From positions 4,635,330 through 4,699,329 of the forward strand of contig CP141140.1 in the NCBI GenBank assembly GCA_035235625.1: a stretch of 64,000 nucleotides of DNA. Direction: 5' to 3'. A program made the position numbers and the translations under genes. Under the pieces are notes generated by a model. The model did not search any database, was not told the origin of the DNA, and saw only the letters and a program-made list of their open reading frames with translations. The stretch is from Saururus chinensis (Eukaryota > Streptophyta > Magnoliopsida > Piperales > Saururaceae). Below are positions 1 through 13,080 of this stretch, one piece after another. The stretch's first letter is position 1, and the number at the start of each line of letters is the position of its first letter.

Positions 1-890
1 ATGTATGATCTTTTCAATATTGCTTTCACGGTTTATCTGCATTATTTTGCATAGTTATCCAGCCAATTCTCATTCATGTGGGGGATTGACAGAAGTGGGC
101 ATTATTAATAGGTTAAGCTTATATTATTTAGATGGGCATGATAATGGTTATGTGGGTCAAGCCTATATTACTCAAGTGGGTCAAGCCCACTTTATATTGA
201 ATGAGAATAACACATGAGAATTAGTTAAAGGAGTGAATAGTCCCACATTTCCTAGGTGAAGGTGATAGTGTTGATATATAAGGCATTAGTTTGGCCTTTC
301 ATATTAGGCCCTTGGGCCAACCCACTTTTGTGGGGGAGAGAGATGTTAGACCAATGCACCTAGGTGGGCTAACCCACACGTGCGCGCCGCTGCCGCTGTT
401 TGGCCTGCTGGCTCGGCTTGGTTCGGTTCGCACGCGTGGCTAGCTGGGTTGGGTTGGGTTGGGTCAACATGATAATATTTTTTGGACAAATTCATTTGGT
501 CTGGTTTACTATTTAATTGGTTTGAGTCCGGTTTGTTTTCACTAAAGATTGTGTCCCTCACGGATGGACGCATCCGTTTGGACGGGAATGGGTGTCTTCA
601 ACGGGCTTTCCTATAAAATCATTGAAAACAATTTCTTTATCAATCCGATTTGGGATTTTCCATCTATAATCATTTTCTGTGTCTGTGTTAGCATACTCAC
701 TGTGGTTCGCTGCATATACCGTGTTGGAGGTACTCCTACGGTATATGGTTGACCGTTTTATCCTGTGAGGCAGAAGTCCGTGAGTCCTAAGCACTTATAA
801 GGGAGGGCGAATTCTGTCTTAAGGACAGAGTGGATTACTTGATTTGCTCATAATCATTCCAGTAAGATTTCTCATCACAAACAAGACAAA
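1..890 (+). repeat. LTR-retrotransposon-like remnant (promoter plus leader)
   Basis: No gene is visible. A TATA-like stretch TTGATATATAAGG (271-283) follows a U3-like tract. At 720-840 there is a leader-like segment with the phrases CCTGTGAGGCAGAAGTCC and GTCTTAAGGACAGAGTGG, which resembles R-U5 ends of plant copia LTRs. Both ends are uncertain and I find no primer-binding site or second LTR. Short GGGTT reiterations lie at 447-463. The assignment rests on general appearance only. Confidence 0.35.
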
Positions 891-2165
891 GGTATGGAAA
901 TAACAATTATTAGGGTGCATATAGATGCGTTCAAAATTTTACTAGCTGCTCGAGCAGTGAAGCTTCTCCAAATTTGAGTTCTTTCCCTAAAGTCGCCTTT
1001 GAGGTTTTTTCACACTTCTTTTTAAGGGAAAAACTGTGTTTGCACACACAAGAAACAAGATTAACTATTTTTTTTATACCATTTTGTTCATGGTCATTCG
1101 TATCTAAATCGGGCCACACTAGTACCGCAAATATTCCATATACGTGGACCCATATTCATGCTGATTTTTATCTAATTAATTGTAAACCTCTGTAATTAGG
1201 AAGGGGGCTTGATCTTGTGATGCGCTTGTTCGGCTCTTATGGTAGTAGAAATCCCGCATGCATCAAATGCACATAGGAAACGAATAAAAAACACACGATA
1301 GAAAAATGGGCTTAGGCATTCAAAATAGGGTTGATTTTTTGTTACACTTCTTTTTAAATAGGAAAAATGCTTTAACTGGCGTAAGTTGGTGTATGGAATG
1401 AGATATAGGATTGGTTCAAAATAGTTTGCAACTGTCTTTTAAAGGGGAGGGCTTACATGTATTAATGGCTCTATGTATGATCCCGTATGTTCATGTTGTA
1501 TGCCATTTAATATTAGTTTAGCATGATTATTTAAAACAATACAAAATTAATTATTCACATAAATATTATTATGATAAAAAAATTAAGGGTAAATTGCAAT
1601 TAACTCCAATGAACTATGGCCAAAATGTATTTAAACCTGGGTCTTATACTCCCTCCATAATATATAACAACTTCATTTTTAAAAGTAATTTTTTATTATA
1701 AAAAATAAGACTCATAGCTAAGTAAATAGAAAATTGGTGATTTTTCCAATAAGTTAAATACAACTTCACTTATTACCTGTGGGTCCTAAGAGTATATTTT
1801 TGTGTACTTTTTATCACGGAAATAACTTCTCACTCACTTCAAAATTTCATAACATGTTATATCATTCAAAACTTATAAATCATTTCAAATCAACATATTT
1901 GGCCATGGTTAGATTTAGTGCAAATTATAATAAAATTACAATAAATATACAATGTATGAAAAATTATACTTTGTCAAAGTATGGTGGAGGTAGTAACATG
2001 GTGGCAGCCATGGCCACAACTAGATTTGGACATCGTGGATAACTTGCAACTAGATAAGATTGTTACATAGGCTATCAAGGTGGTTTAGTTTACACTATTA
2101 TGTACAATAAAATTATATTATGCACAATTATATAAAAGTTAGACAATGGTTGTGGCAATGAAGTG
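891..2165. other. AT-rich intergenic DNA, no gene seen
   Basis: No coding signal is recognised; the ORFs are short and lack domains. A Stowaway-like end (TA followed by CTCCCTCCATAATATA, from 1647) suggests a decayed MITE, but I could not find its partner end. Confidence 0.5.
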
Positions 2166-2519
2166 GTTCTATAACGCCCTGGGTCCACGGGTCCCCAAAC
2201 ACAAGGGCAAAACCCCACCTAGGGTTCAAAATTACTGTCATAAAATTCTTCTTGTTGATCCCAAGATCCACATCTGTGTGCAATTGTAGCAATCCTCATG
2301 AACTAATTTCAAAAATAATAAAAATATTAATAATTACTATTTTTTGGATTGGGCCGTAGACTATTGAACAACATCTTCAATATTAAATAAAATTGGATCT
2401 AAACGTAGTTATGCTTAAAAATTAAGGCCTTCTAACAAGCATACCATCATATATGTAATACTTACGTATTTTTAATTAAATGTGCATTCATATGTCAAAG
2501 TCAACTTAAAATAATAAAA

Positions 2520-2815
2520 ACTTCGACAAATCAAACAAATCATTCATTTAGGAAATTTGATGAATCAATCACATAATTAAATAAATCAATCATTCACATA
2601 ATCCGATAAATTAGATAAATTATTTATAAACATAATTTGATAAATTTATTCACAAAATCGAATAAATCATTCGTTACAAAATTCGATAAATCATTCAAAA
2701 TCGGATAAATCAATCAATCACAAAATCTTATAAATCATTTAAAATAAAAAATCAATCACTCATGGATTTCGATAAATTATTCAAAATCAAATGAATCATT
2801 CATTCACAAAATATT
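2520..2815. repeat. AT-rich degenerate tandem repeat (CGATAAATCATTCA-type)
   Basis: About ten imperfect copies of a 22-30 bp unit built on AATC(G)ATAAATCATTCACAAA occur back to back. There are no unique spacers between copies, so this is a minisatellite and not a CRISPR array. Confidence 0.6.
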
Positions 2816-3309
2816 GTCAATACCAAAGCGACATACACTTGTGCTTGTGAGGCAACAAGAACAAATGAAAGGGATCTTCCTACAATATCCTAATTCATGA
2901 CTGCATCATATGCCTAAATAGGCAGTATCTTAGAGTCATAACTTTGATAATTTTTTTGGTTTTCTACCAAATAACTACTCATCGAAATCGATCATTTTAA
3001 ATCATCTGAAATGTTATTCAATTAATATAATAATAATTAAAATTTTGTATACAAAAAAGCTGAAGACCCAAAATAGAAGAAGAACATATCAAATAATTAT
3101 AAGTTATTCAATATCTTTTTAAAACATTCATAACATGCATTAGTGTAGAATTTTGAAACTATACAAGTCAACTAGTTAAGGAAAATATACATTCTTTTAT
3201 ATAAGCATGCATCAAAGCTATAAAACTATAAGCGCTTACTCCCCTGAGATTTTCGAAGGTAGGTAGTAGCTAGCTGTCGGAGCTTCCCATTTCTTAAAGA
3301 CGCTCTCCT

Positions 3310-3560
3310 TTTGAGGCTTGAAGGTGACGGGCAGAACCTCCTCATACCTCCAGATATTTCTCTCTTTGCAGCCAGAATATAGCAAAGAGAACCTCCCCTT
3401 ACCCTAAAACTTTTCTTTCTTTGTGACCTGAAGGTGGCAGACACAACCTCACCTTACCATAAAAATTTTCTCTCTTTGCGGCCTAAAGACGGCGAATAGA
3501 ACATCTCTTTACCCATAAATGTTTCTCTTTGGAAGCTAAAGGCAGCGAACAAATCTCATA
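3310..3560. repeat. Imperfect tandem repeat, period roughly 60-68 bp
   Basis: Repeated phrases recur about four times: GAAGGTGRCRGRCASAACCT, followed by CATACC or TTACC, then TTTCTCTCTTTGCRGCC. The region lies in the putative LTR and accounts for the short minus-strand ORF there. Confidence 0.55.
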
Positions 3561-3753
3561 ACTCTTCTCTACGAAGGTTATCTCAAGCAATGGGCCCTCT
3601 TACGACATTGAGCATCCTCAATTTAGTTCAATTTGCAGTTTTAATGGCTTAAATCGGGTTGAAAACAACTTTGATAAAGAGAAAAAAAAAGTGAGGAGAT
3701 GGGGAGAAACTCAAAAGAAGCATAGAAGTAGGGTCCAAACAGAGAAAACCAGA

Positions 3754-3766
3754 CCCCTTTTTATAG
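3754..3766 (-). promoter_or_regulatory. TATA box of the putative minus-strand LTR
   Basis: The minus strand reads CTATAAAAAGGGG in a GC-richer context. This is a typical plant TATA box and fits an LTR U3/R boundary. It is inferred from sequence only. Confidence 0.35.
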
Positions 3767-3899
3767 GGGTTCGGGGGCACGACATGCATCCGCTCACATG
3801 GCACTCCTAGCCATGACGTCCCATGCGTGTCATGGCCTTCCATGTTGCACATGGCGGAACATGCGTCACGTGTTGCGTAAGATCTTCTAATTTATTACC

Positions 3900-6800
3900 T
3901 TTTGATTACATGTGAAATTATTTGTTTCGGTTTGATTTGATTTTCTTGAAGTAATGAGTTAGTTTAATTATAATTTTTTTAAAATTTAATTTTGTTTTAG
4001 TTTAGAATATTAGTGTTAAGCTTGATTCACTAAATTTCTATCTATTTAAGAGCATTTTTCTTTATATTTTCTTTGTCAAAGTAGCGGGCCCCACTCTGAG
4101 ACACATCCATGTGAGATGGCGTGCTACCCTTTTCGGCCGCCTACCTTTTATAAATTTTCTAAGAAGGCTTGGGTGTAATTAAATTTATGTTTGGAGTCAA
4201 TTGTGCACTTAAATGGTTACTTATGGTCTATTTACTTATTTTCTAACCCAATAATTTAATTTTTAGCCTACAAGTCCTTAGTATAAAAGGAAAACTTTAG
4301 CTCATGTCTTAAATAGTGAAGGGCTTAGATTAGGAAGAAGGTTAGGCTCTACCTCCATTTTCCTAAAGAGAAATCTTTCTTAAAGTAAGATTTTTCCCTA
4401 ATCATATCTTAATCCCTTTGATTTTTGTCTTAATCATCTCATTCCTTATTTCTCCTATTTGGATTCTCGGTTTCCTTCGATCAAGATTATTTTTTAATTT
4501 TGATTTTGAACTCTAATCTATGTTATTTTATTTTTAACCCAAGGAGGTCTTAAATTTATCATTCCAATGTTGATTTTAGTCTATTAACTAGGTTTTAATT
4601 AGGACTAACAAAAAATTCTAATTTTTAGGTAGGATATTTTTAGGTTGAAGCTTGTTTAAGGGATTCAAAAGCTGAAAAATGGTAAGAGGTTTTCACCTTA
4701 AGTGATCTTCTTGTTTATAATGTTATGATTGTGGGTTTATTTGAGCTTTTGGAGTATCTTGGTGGGTACGGTGATTTATTTAAAATATGTGATTTATTAT
4801 TATTATTTTGTCTGATTAAGTATGAAAAACACTAAATCCATCATGTTTTAAACTTAGGTATTGATTATAGATGTTTTATAATGCTTTAGGAATTTATATG
4901 GAATTTTGGGATGATTTGAGTTCAAATTTTAAGAGGAGGAAGACGAACCAGAAAAGTGAACTGTTTCGACATTCGAATGGGCTCACAAACCGTTTGAACG
5001 ACCATATTGCAGATTGGGTATATGGCCATTTTTCGACCATTCCTTTTTATTTTCTCATAATTTTAGTATATTATGACCATGATGAGCTAGGAATACTTAC
5101 ACATGTCACCTTAATTTCATATTGAACATATTATATATATTTTAGCTTAATCAAATAGATAACCATGCATGTTTAAGCAATGGAATGCAGTATTGATACA
5201 GATGACAGTATCAATGACTATGCATATGAGTACGCGTCGATGATACGCTAGGTACGAGCCAAAACGGGTGTGAACCCTTTGATAAACATGAAAAAATATT
5301 ATAACTAATAATATATCATTATAATACTTCTTTTAGAGCATAATAAGACCATGGAAGGTTGTATCGATTGATACGAGTGTTATAAAATTAGTTCATTTTA
5401 GAACCATTTACTATTACTCCATCTGCCCCATACAAACTATTACTCCCTCCGTCCATATTAAGTGTTATAAAATTAATTTATTTTAGAACCAAATAAGGCT
5501 TAATATGAGTCATAAGAATATTATGGAGAAACTCATATGTTAGATGTTTTAAGTAAATGCATAATTGTGGAGCATTATATTTAGAAAAAATAATTATAGA
5601 AATTATATGGACACACCTATATTGATCTCATATGTTTTAAAAAAATATTTTTAATATGATAAGAACATTGTTATCTTTAAACCTTCGAAGAGGTTGGGTT
5701 TGAATTGTGTTTTTTATTTTTAGGAAAAAAATTAAATTTTATTTTTAAAAAAAATTTAAATAAAATAATAATAAAATATTTTAGTATTGATACATGTTAG
5801 ATATCAGATATTCTTATGGCAACATACCGCCTTCCGTATCGTTCGGTGTCGGCCAATACGGGTACGTATAAGCTAATACACATTCATATCGGCCGATACG
5901 GTCTTCAATGGTTTAAGCTTAGCATGATGCTCTACTTAATTTAAATCTGTATTTCGATTATTTCTCCATGTTTATTCCATGACATCAGTACTGCATGATC
6001 AAGAATGGATATGAATGCTTGTACGTGTCAATTTAATTACTAATAAGCCATATTACACATGCCTTAGCTTAATTAAGGACATATCCATGAATGTATCTTT
6101 TACCTATGCTTGTATGTATTTGGCCCAAATGGACTATGTTTCATATATTTGAGACTGATTAGGGTATGTTTACTATGCTTGCATCCATTAAACATTGCTT
6201 ACGTATGTATCATATTACATACACGGTGAGAACAATTTGTAAATGAAGATTAATCGTGTTTAACAATGATTAATCGATTGGATGTTGTGGTTTTCTAGAT
6301 TAGCCGCATCGGAGGTTTATTGAATCGGTTTTATATCCGAAATGAAGGGGTTTTATGTCCATTAATGAGGTTTTACATCCCTTTGAGGACGAGTTTTCAC
6401 CCTGGGTGAGAAGAGTGGTATGTTATAATCAGTAAATTTGATTAGTCTTTTTGGACCTGAAAATCTTGGTTAGTTTGTCTGTGTGCACTGGCTTACCAGA
6501 GGGTAATTTTCACATTAGGGATTTACCCAAACTGTTCTAGTTTTCTTTTCCAAGAATTCAAACTTTCTTTTAGGACTAGCCTCATATTTGTCAGGATAAG
6601 CAGAGTTATTTCTCTATTGTGAGACATTCACCGAATTATTTATGCATGTGTATGGATTATAATGTTCATTGACAGGGGTTGTGTAGGGACAATGATGTTT
6701 ATGTTTATTTAGGATGCATACAGAATGATTATACTTGAACATTCTGGATGAAGTATGCTTTCATATACTTGATTATGCAAGGTAAACGTGAATATGAATG

Positions 6801-7447
6801 TTGATACTTGATTGATGTAGGATGTGAATGAACCATGAAAGTTAAATAATTGCATAAGTTGTGCATGCGTGTTATGAATTATGAATGACCTATGTTGCAC
6901 ACGTGGTGTGAATGTGAATATAAAATGTGATTTAACTCATGATGGACAAGTGTAGAGAATGGATATGTGATGCATATTTAAATTTATTTATATGGGAAGA
7001 ATTCATGTGGTGTTATCATGAACTTATATTTTATTTTAAAACCCTTGTTGAGTTAAGCTCACCCCTCTATTGTTTGTGGTTTTATTTTAGGGTTGTATGT
7101 TGTGTCATGCAAGTTCTTACAATGGATTGTATCACAAACTTGAGGATGAGTAGATAGTGCATGTGAGATGGGGCTAGTTACTTCTCCTTGTTTTAGATTT
7201 ATGGTATGTATTATGATGATGTAGCCTTAAGGTTTATGACAATTTTTTTATGTATTGTTGTGGTTGTGTTGATGAACTAAGCGAGACTTAATCTCTCTCT
7301 TTTACTTTCCGTTATTTGCTTTTACACAAGCGCACATGCTATGTATTTCGATAAAACTCGGGATGGGTCAGTATTCCGCTTCATTGTGTCATGTTCCACC
7401 ACCCTAGACCGGGTTCAGGTCAAAGTGGGTATGGCAGGGCATGACAC
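3900..7447 (+). repeat. Long LTR-like repeat, copy 1 of a four-copy family
   Basis: This segment shares order and wording with 17.2-20.4 kb, 38.6-39.35 kb and 57.6-59.1 kb. Shared features are a TATA box (AGTATAAAAGG, about 4279), a tract with TTCGAACG-like words (near 4965), the ACCTGAAAATCTTGGTTAG block (near 6460), the ACCCTTGTTGAG...TCACCCCTCT block (7041-7070), and a terminal CTAGACCGGGTTCAGGTC followed by GGGCATGACA (7405-7446). A 732-bp transposon (5179-5910) is nested inside. No polyprotein coding is present, so it is probably a solo or truncated gypsy LTR. The left border is approximate. Confidence 0.55.
5179..5910. mobile_element. Non-autonomous TIR transposon with perfect 8-bp TSD (GTTTAAGC)
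   Basis: The element is flanked by GTTTAAGC at 5171-5178 and again at 5911-5918. Its ends are imperfect inverted repeats: left AATGGAATGCAGTATTGATA, right (reverse complement) CATTGAAGACCGTATCGGCC. It has no coding capacity. About 230 bp of its left end matches, in reverse, the right end of the 2.08 kb element at 32971-35050, so both belong to one family. An 8-bp TSD fits hAT or Mutator superfamilies; I cannot decide between them from the ends alone. Confidence 0.7.
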
Positions 7448-7881
7448 ATTACGCGTGTGAGTGCAAATAAACCCTTTGTTTTATTTATTTTTTAATTTTT
7501 TTAAATAAAATTAATTTTAAACATTCAAAGGGTAATAACTCCTACCATGAACTCGGATTTGCACGTTCTTGGCACTGTTGGACTCTCATCGACGAGCCCT
7601 ACGAAATAAGACTATGTAAAGGCATGTGATCTCATTATTTTAAAGAGGGGCCTGCCTCTAACATGCTTTTTAAGGTCATAACCTACTATTTAAGCATTCA
7701 ATTTACGCTTTCTTAAGCTCAATACGTTCGTCTCTTCGAACCTTATCATGTACCTTAATGATCCTTTGAACAAATCAAGCTCAAAATTATTCAAATTCAA
7801 AAAAACAATTATTAGGCCTAAAACTCACTTATGGGCCCAAGGTTCTATAATTTTCAAAACTTGAAATTTTGGGGTGTTACA
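7448..7881 (-). repeat. LTR fragment with TGTAACACCCC terminus, minus strand
   Basis: Read on the minus strand the segment starts TGTAACACCCCAAAATTTCA (7881 down), the common 5' end of plant gypsy LTRs. It abuts the end of the long LTR-like repeat at 7447. No coding is seen. Confidence 0.4.
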
Positions 7882-8224
7882 ATAAATTCCATGGTGTTTA
7901 CATGTTCTTTCATGGTGTAGGTGGTGGTGGCGATAGAGTTGATAGTGGTTGCAGTAGAGCTCGTGGTGGCCACAATCGTGTTGGCACAATGTTCCAAAGG
8001 AAGCAAGCTAGCAACAATTAGCAAGGTGTCATAAACGAAAGTGGCGGAGGGAGGGTTGGCATTGGTGGTATCTATGAGGGAAACGTGCATGGAAGAAGAA
8101 AGGGGTAGTTTGGGATTTTTATAAAAATAAGATGATGTGCTGCCTTTTTATAGGAACTAACATGAAAAGCTATATGGCATGCTACCTTTTTGTAGGACCT
8201 GACTGAAAAGCTATGTACGTTTAA
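7882..8224. other. Intergenic, no gene seen
   Basis: GTGGTGG-rich low-complexity DNA (7915-8075) gives rise to a Thr/Ala-rich minus-strand ORF without domains. I see nothing else. Confidence 0.4.
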
Positions 8225-8900
8225 TCTATATTATATTAAAAGTAAAATGGGGAGCCGAAAATTTTTTGTTTTGACTTAGTTGCCCATGTATATAGTAATG
8301 ACAATGTTAGTTAATGATTAGAGATAAAAAAGAAATTTTGTACTAAATGATTATATTAGTGAATAAGTAGGGATAAAGAAGTAATAATCTATAATAAATT
8401 ACACGTATATAGTTTTACTTGCTTTCAAGTCCAACTCAGCATCCAAAGTCCTACTACATTGAGAATATTATCAAGAAAAATTGTGAGGTTAAGAATCACC
8501 TACACAATCGGAAATTTTTTGTTTTGACTTAGTTTCCCATGTATATTAATGACAATGTTAGTTAATAATTAGGAATAAAAAAGTAATTTACAGTAAATGA
8601 TAATATTAGTGAATCTATACTATATTAAAAGTAAATTGGGGAGCGTAATTTTTTTTGTTTTGACTTAGGTGCCTATGTAGGTTAATGACAATGTTGGTTA
8701 ATAATTAGGTATAAAAAAGTAATTTATAGTAAATAATACTATTAGTGTATAATTAGATATAAAGAAGTAATAATCTAAAATGAATTACACTTATGTAGTT
8801 TTACTTACTTTCAAGTCCAACTCAACATCCAAAGTCCTACTACATCGAGAATATTGTAAAAAAATTGAGAGCTTGAGAATTATAGGTATTGTAGGTATTC
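8225..8900 (+). repeat. Direct repeats with Helitron-like 5' starts
   Basis: Two segments start almost identically: TCTATATTATATTAAAAGTA at 8225 and TCTATACTATATTAAAAGTA at 8614. The block around TTTTTTGTTTTGACTTAG occurs three times (about 8263, 8515, 8655). The phrase CAAGTCCAACTCARCATCCA recurs at about 8427 and 8813. A TC start followed by TATACTATATTAAAAG is typical of plant Helitron 5' ends; I did not find a convincing hairpin plus CTRR 3' end. Confidence 0.4.
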
Positions 8901-10559
8901 GTCAAATAAACTAACTTATACTATTATTAAAATGAAAAGGGAATGGAGATTTTTGTCATAGAAGTCCTCAATTATTCCTAATACATTAAGATTAAGACAT
9001 GTATGAAGATCAAGACATGTATGGGAGGAACAATGCAAATAAAAAGTCAGGAATAAAGAGTGAGACCCATGGAAATATTGAGGTTGTCTCACAACATTAC
9101 GCCTTGATGTCTTGATTGTATGTGTGACCTCATGCCTTCATCATGCCTCGTAGTGAGCTACTTAGAATTGTGAACTAATTATCATAATTTTATTACAATA
9201 GAATTTATTGGATTTATTAATAGATTACAAGTGTGGGCATCCCTTCTCAAGGTTAAAATGCTATAATGTATATTCACTTCATATCATACGCTCCAGTCTA
9301 TGAACAAAGAAGAACATTTTTTTCAATTTTATAGGATTTATTGGTGAGAACAAGAGAATAAACATGGACAATGAAGATAGTGATAGGATTTACATAAAAT
9401 GTTTTGTCAACAACCTATTGAAAAGATTTTGTGTCGTGGGAATGTTAGTCACCACATTTGGTGTGGAGAACATGAAAATGTACCAAATAATTTACAAAAT
9501 AATTATAAAAAATTATGGGATATTAATACTTATAAAATCATATTATAGTTGACTCCCAATCCAATAGTTATAGTGAGCTATTACATGTAGAATGATTTGT
9601 GTTTAATCTAACGTTAGATTTATATTATAAGAAAATATAGATTTGTCATTCTAATGTTGGAAAAAATGAAAAAAAAAATCTATGTATGTCTATTGTGCCT
9701 ATGTGCAAATATTATAGTTACTTAATATGAAAATAACTTTTATATTTTAAAAATAAAAATGTTATAGATAGTATTATTTATTATTTTCATGTTTATATTG
9801 TATCTTTTTTAATTAGTAAGATATATTAAAAAATTTATTAAACAAAGATATAATTTTTGGTAAGAAATAAATGTATAATTTAATGTATGAGATGTGTGCC
9901 TTAGTGAACTATATGTTTACATATTTATGAGCTTATAGTAAATTATGGTACTTTTGGACAAAACCTATTAATAAATATTTGATAATAATTATTTTACCTA
10001 GTAGATATATTGGTATAATGTGGTAAATATATCCGTAAAGTGCTTTAAGTTTGACATTTGTACTCATCCATTGAGTACATGCACAATTGCACGTGAACAC
10101 TAACTTGTAATTGTACAAATAAAATAATACATGTTGGGTCCTAATAAATAATATAGGCCGCCCATGGGTCCACACATGTATTTTTTTAGAAAATAACTTG
10201 TAAAATGGTTTATGAGAATGGAAAATAGCTAAATGGAGTTACTAATATAAGACAATTTTTTTTTATAAATAGAAATATTAATATGAGAGGGAGAGAGGGA
10301 GTGAAAACTATGTACATAACTAATGACATTTGAAATCAAATTTAATGACTTCTTTAACTTTACCCCTCTTCTTCTTCTTCATCTTCATCATCAGCTATTT
10401 TAAGTAAAAACACTACTACTTCTTCTCCTCTATTTCCTCATAGCCCCCATTACTTGCACACTCTAATTTAAAATAAAAGATTACTCATGCACACCCCATC
10501 TTCCCCTTCTTGTTTTTTACTTCTTTATCTTCTTTGCTACTAGCTAAATGGGAAAGTTG
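8901..10559. other. AT-rich intergenic DNA, no gene seen
   Basis: Sequence is strongly AT-rich with (TTC)n-like stretches near 10365-10390. The short ORFs have no recognisable domain, no splice-linked partner and no codon-like composition. Confidence 0.5.
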
Positions 10560-10656
10560 CGCAGGACGTTGGCCACCACAGTAACCGTGGCCATGGTTGT
10601 TGCATGCATTCATGATAGTCACGGCCATAGCGCTATGGCTGGCTCTGGTTAGAGTT
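10560..10656. repeat. GCCATGGC-rich repeat, left segment
   Basis: Palindromic words such as GGCCATGG and CCATAGCGCTATGG are packed here. The same style resumes at 11828-12010 and 16755-16900, with a smaller patch at 1985-2035, so a single older repeat appears to have been split by LTR insertions. Confidence 0.45.
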
Positions 10657-11827
10657 TGATAAGTATAATTTACACGTTATTTTACCCTTAATTATTCTAT
10701 TTTCTAGTCTCATTTAAGTGTTAATATAGGTTAAATTATTAGATATTAAATTTAATTAGGTTAGAAAAAGCTTCCATGGTGTTTTGAATTAAATTGACTT
10801 ATTTTGCAGATTCTTCATTAGCGTTCGAACGGCCTCACTTACCGTTCGATCGGGATAACGTGTTTTGGAAGAAATTTCAGTTCAAGCATTCGAACAGGCA
10901 TGCAGGGCGTTCGAACGGGATAACGCGCAGTTTCCTTATTTCACCCAATTTTGAGTCATTTTCATATACAACTCTTTTCTACGAATCTTATGCCTATATA
11001 AAGACATATTTGGCTCGAAATTGGAGGTTAGAAAGTAGATTTTCTGAAGAGAAGAAGGAAGAAGAAGATGGAGAAGAACTCAAAGCTTTCAATGGAGATT
11101 CAAGTGTTTTCTTCTATAATGGAAGGCTAAACTATTCTTTTACTTAGGAGTTGATAAACCTATAGATAAGTTTCAGTTTCTTTTCTTTTTAATTTAGATC
11201 TCAGTTGTGAATTATGACAATTGTATGATAAGGATTTCCTTTTTAATGGAAGAGCTTTTCATGTTTATTAAATTCTATGTTGATTTATTGTCTTGTAGAT
11301 GATAGATTGATGTGGTTTTGATATTTGCATCAATTCTAATTTCTGTGATTTAGATGAGATGGTCATACAATAGTTTTAATGTTCAGATAATTAAGGACTT
11401 GGATTCGTTATACTAAGATTAGACGGGTCATGCCTATAGCTATTTAGTGTAGATGATTCGTGCTATTGTCGAAGATAGTTCATGCCATGGAAATTAATTA
11501 ATGATTCTTTCTGAAGTAATTCTAGCTTGTAGCTGAGAATACTTGTTCATATTCACACTAGATTTAGATTAAAAGTTAAGGAATTGTTATAGTTCTATAG
11601 TGGATTCGATTTTCTAAGTAAATTCTATCATATTAATCTCTTACTTTTGATATAGTTTATTCTTTCTTTTACTTAATTAAAGTTTAAGTTCTTTCTAATT
11701 TTTAATCAGCAAATTCCTTTTTATATTTAGTAATAATTCATCCATCCCTGAGGTTCGACAACCCTTAGATACTTATCCTAGTACAATTACCTTGAACACT
11801 TGCAAAGGGTTTAATTATAAACGATCA
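10657..11827 (+). mobile_element. Probable solo LTR (Ty3/gypsy-like), 1.17 kb
   Basis: It begins TGATAAGTATAATTTACACG and ends TTTAATTATAAACGATCA, i.e. TG...CA. A TATA box (CTATATAAAG) sits near 10995. The 3' portion contains CCCTGAGGTTCGACAACC and CACTTGCAAAGGGTTT, wording usual just before the primer-binding site of Tat/Athila-like elements. A TTCGAACGG word recurs at 10820-10915. The repeat-rich GCCATGGC sequence continues on both sides, consistent with insertion into it. No target duplication could be matched, so the borders are tentative. Confidence 0.5.
10994..11003 (+). promoter_or_regulatory. TATA box of the probable solo LTR
   Basis: CTATATAAAG is followed about 50-60 bp later by a purine-rich leader (GAAGAGAAGAAGGAAGAAG). 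This is a typical LTR R-region layout; it is inferred, with no transcript evidence. Confidence 0.4.
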
Positions 11828-12203
11828 ATACCATGACCAAGGCAAGCTATAGCCATGGCGCCTAGCCAGTGCAAACCCAACCATGTAATCTAGCTAGAGC
11901 CAATTGTGGCCATGGCGTTGCAGGCGGCTCTAGCCAAAGTTGCTATAGCCATGGCCTACCATCGACACGACTTTGCATGAGATGAGCCTTGGCCCAACCC
12001 TAACCAAGGCAAGCTTCCAAATTTTCGACCCTAGTTGACCCTATAGAACATTAGGTCATAAGCAATTGGATCCTTCACAACCAAACATTATAACTTTTCA
12101 AGCTAAAAATATCTTAAACTTCTTCAAAAGATACAAGCTCCACCCTTTCTATGTTGCATAAGCTTAAGAATAATTATTTTTATACTTAGGGACGGGCCTC
12201 CGG
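11828..12203. repeat. GCCATGGC-rich repeat, middle segment
   Basis: Contains GCTATAGCCATGGC and TGTGGCCATGGCG words. It then has GGCAAGCTTCCAAATTTTCG, which recurs in altered form at 16916-16940, and a tail (CATAAGCTTAAGAATAATTA) that recurs at 20464-20490. It ends at the TCCGG target site (12199-12203) of the 4.55 kb LTR. Confidence 0.45.
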
Positions 12204-13080
12204 TGTAACGCTCGAGATTTTTCACACATTTTCCTTAAAATTCACGGAAAATTTTTGCAATATAACGTCTATAAATCGGAGGAAAAATGACGAAATCAAA
12301 ACCTGATAAAACAGTTTATAATTTAAAACACTACACATCCATTTTCCATCCAAATATTTTCATCACACGGTCAAACATCGTACGACCAAAGCAAATATCA
12401 TCAGGCGCTACTCGAAAACACACGTACGACTAAATTTGCTATGATCATAGACTTTTAAATACAAAACACTCCCAGGCATCCCTGAGTGCAAGTCCCATAA
12501 CAGTCCACAGACTAATCCAAATGAAAGTCCAGAATATAAACATCTTAACGTCTCGTCTCACCCAATACATCGGATCGTGGCACAAACAAACTCGTAGTGA
12601 GTCAAACATATACCTGAGTCAACGGGAATCAATCCACCGCTGAAATGAGCGTCCATCTCCAAGAGCTCTCCAACACACACCTGCAAAAGCCTCCCGAACC
12701 ACGGGGCTAAAAATGGTAGGGTGAGTATTTTCATACTCAGTAGGAAAATACCCAGTAGGGGAAATCCCAAACGGTGAACTCAATAAGTTCATAAATACAT
12801 GCGTTCATGCAACTCAAACATGAAGCAAATAGGCATATCAATATCATGCTCATACACATACAGTCATACTAGATGCACCATTGTGCCAAAATCATACAAA
12901 TACACCATTGTGCCAAAGTCATACTAGATGCACCATCGTGCCAAAATCATACCAACAAACAAAACTTACACAAACACCCTTATCCAGGGTCTTACAAACT
13001 TACTCGTACCATCGTACGCATACTCATACAACATACGCATACTTGTACGACCTTACTCGTACAATCATATGCTCACTCAT

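Larger units (their letters stand above)
2166..3880 (-). repeat. Putative Ty3/gypsy-type LTR fragment, minus strand
   Basis: On the minus strand the segment ends in CCCAGGGCGTTATA (near 2180), which resembles the GGGCGTTACA ends of long plant gypsy LTRs. It has a minus-strand TATA box near 3760 and contains two internal tandem-repeat tracts (2520-2815 and 3310-3560). No gag or pol coding is visible. The right border is uncertain because it meets another LTR-like repeat. Confidence 0.35.

Noticed and set aside
10794..11147. 117-codon ORF with an acidic Lys/Glu-rich end
   Set aside because: It spans the TATA box and leader of an LTR-like unit and has no domain.
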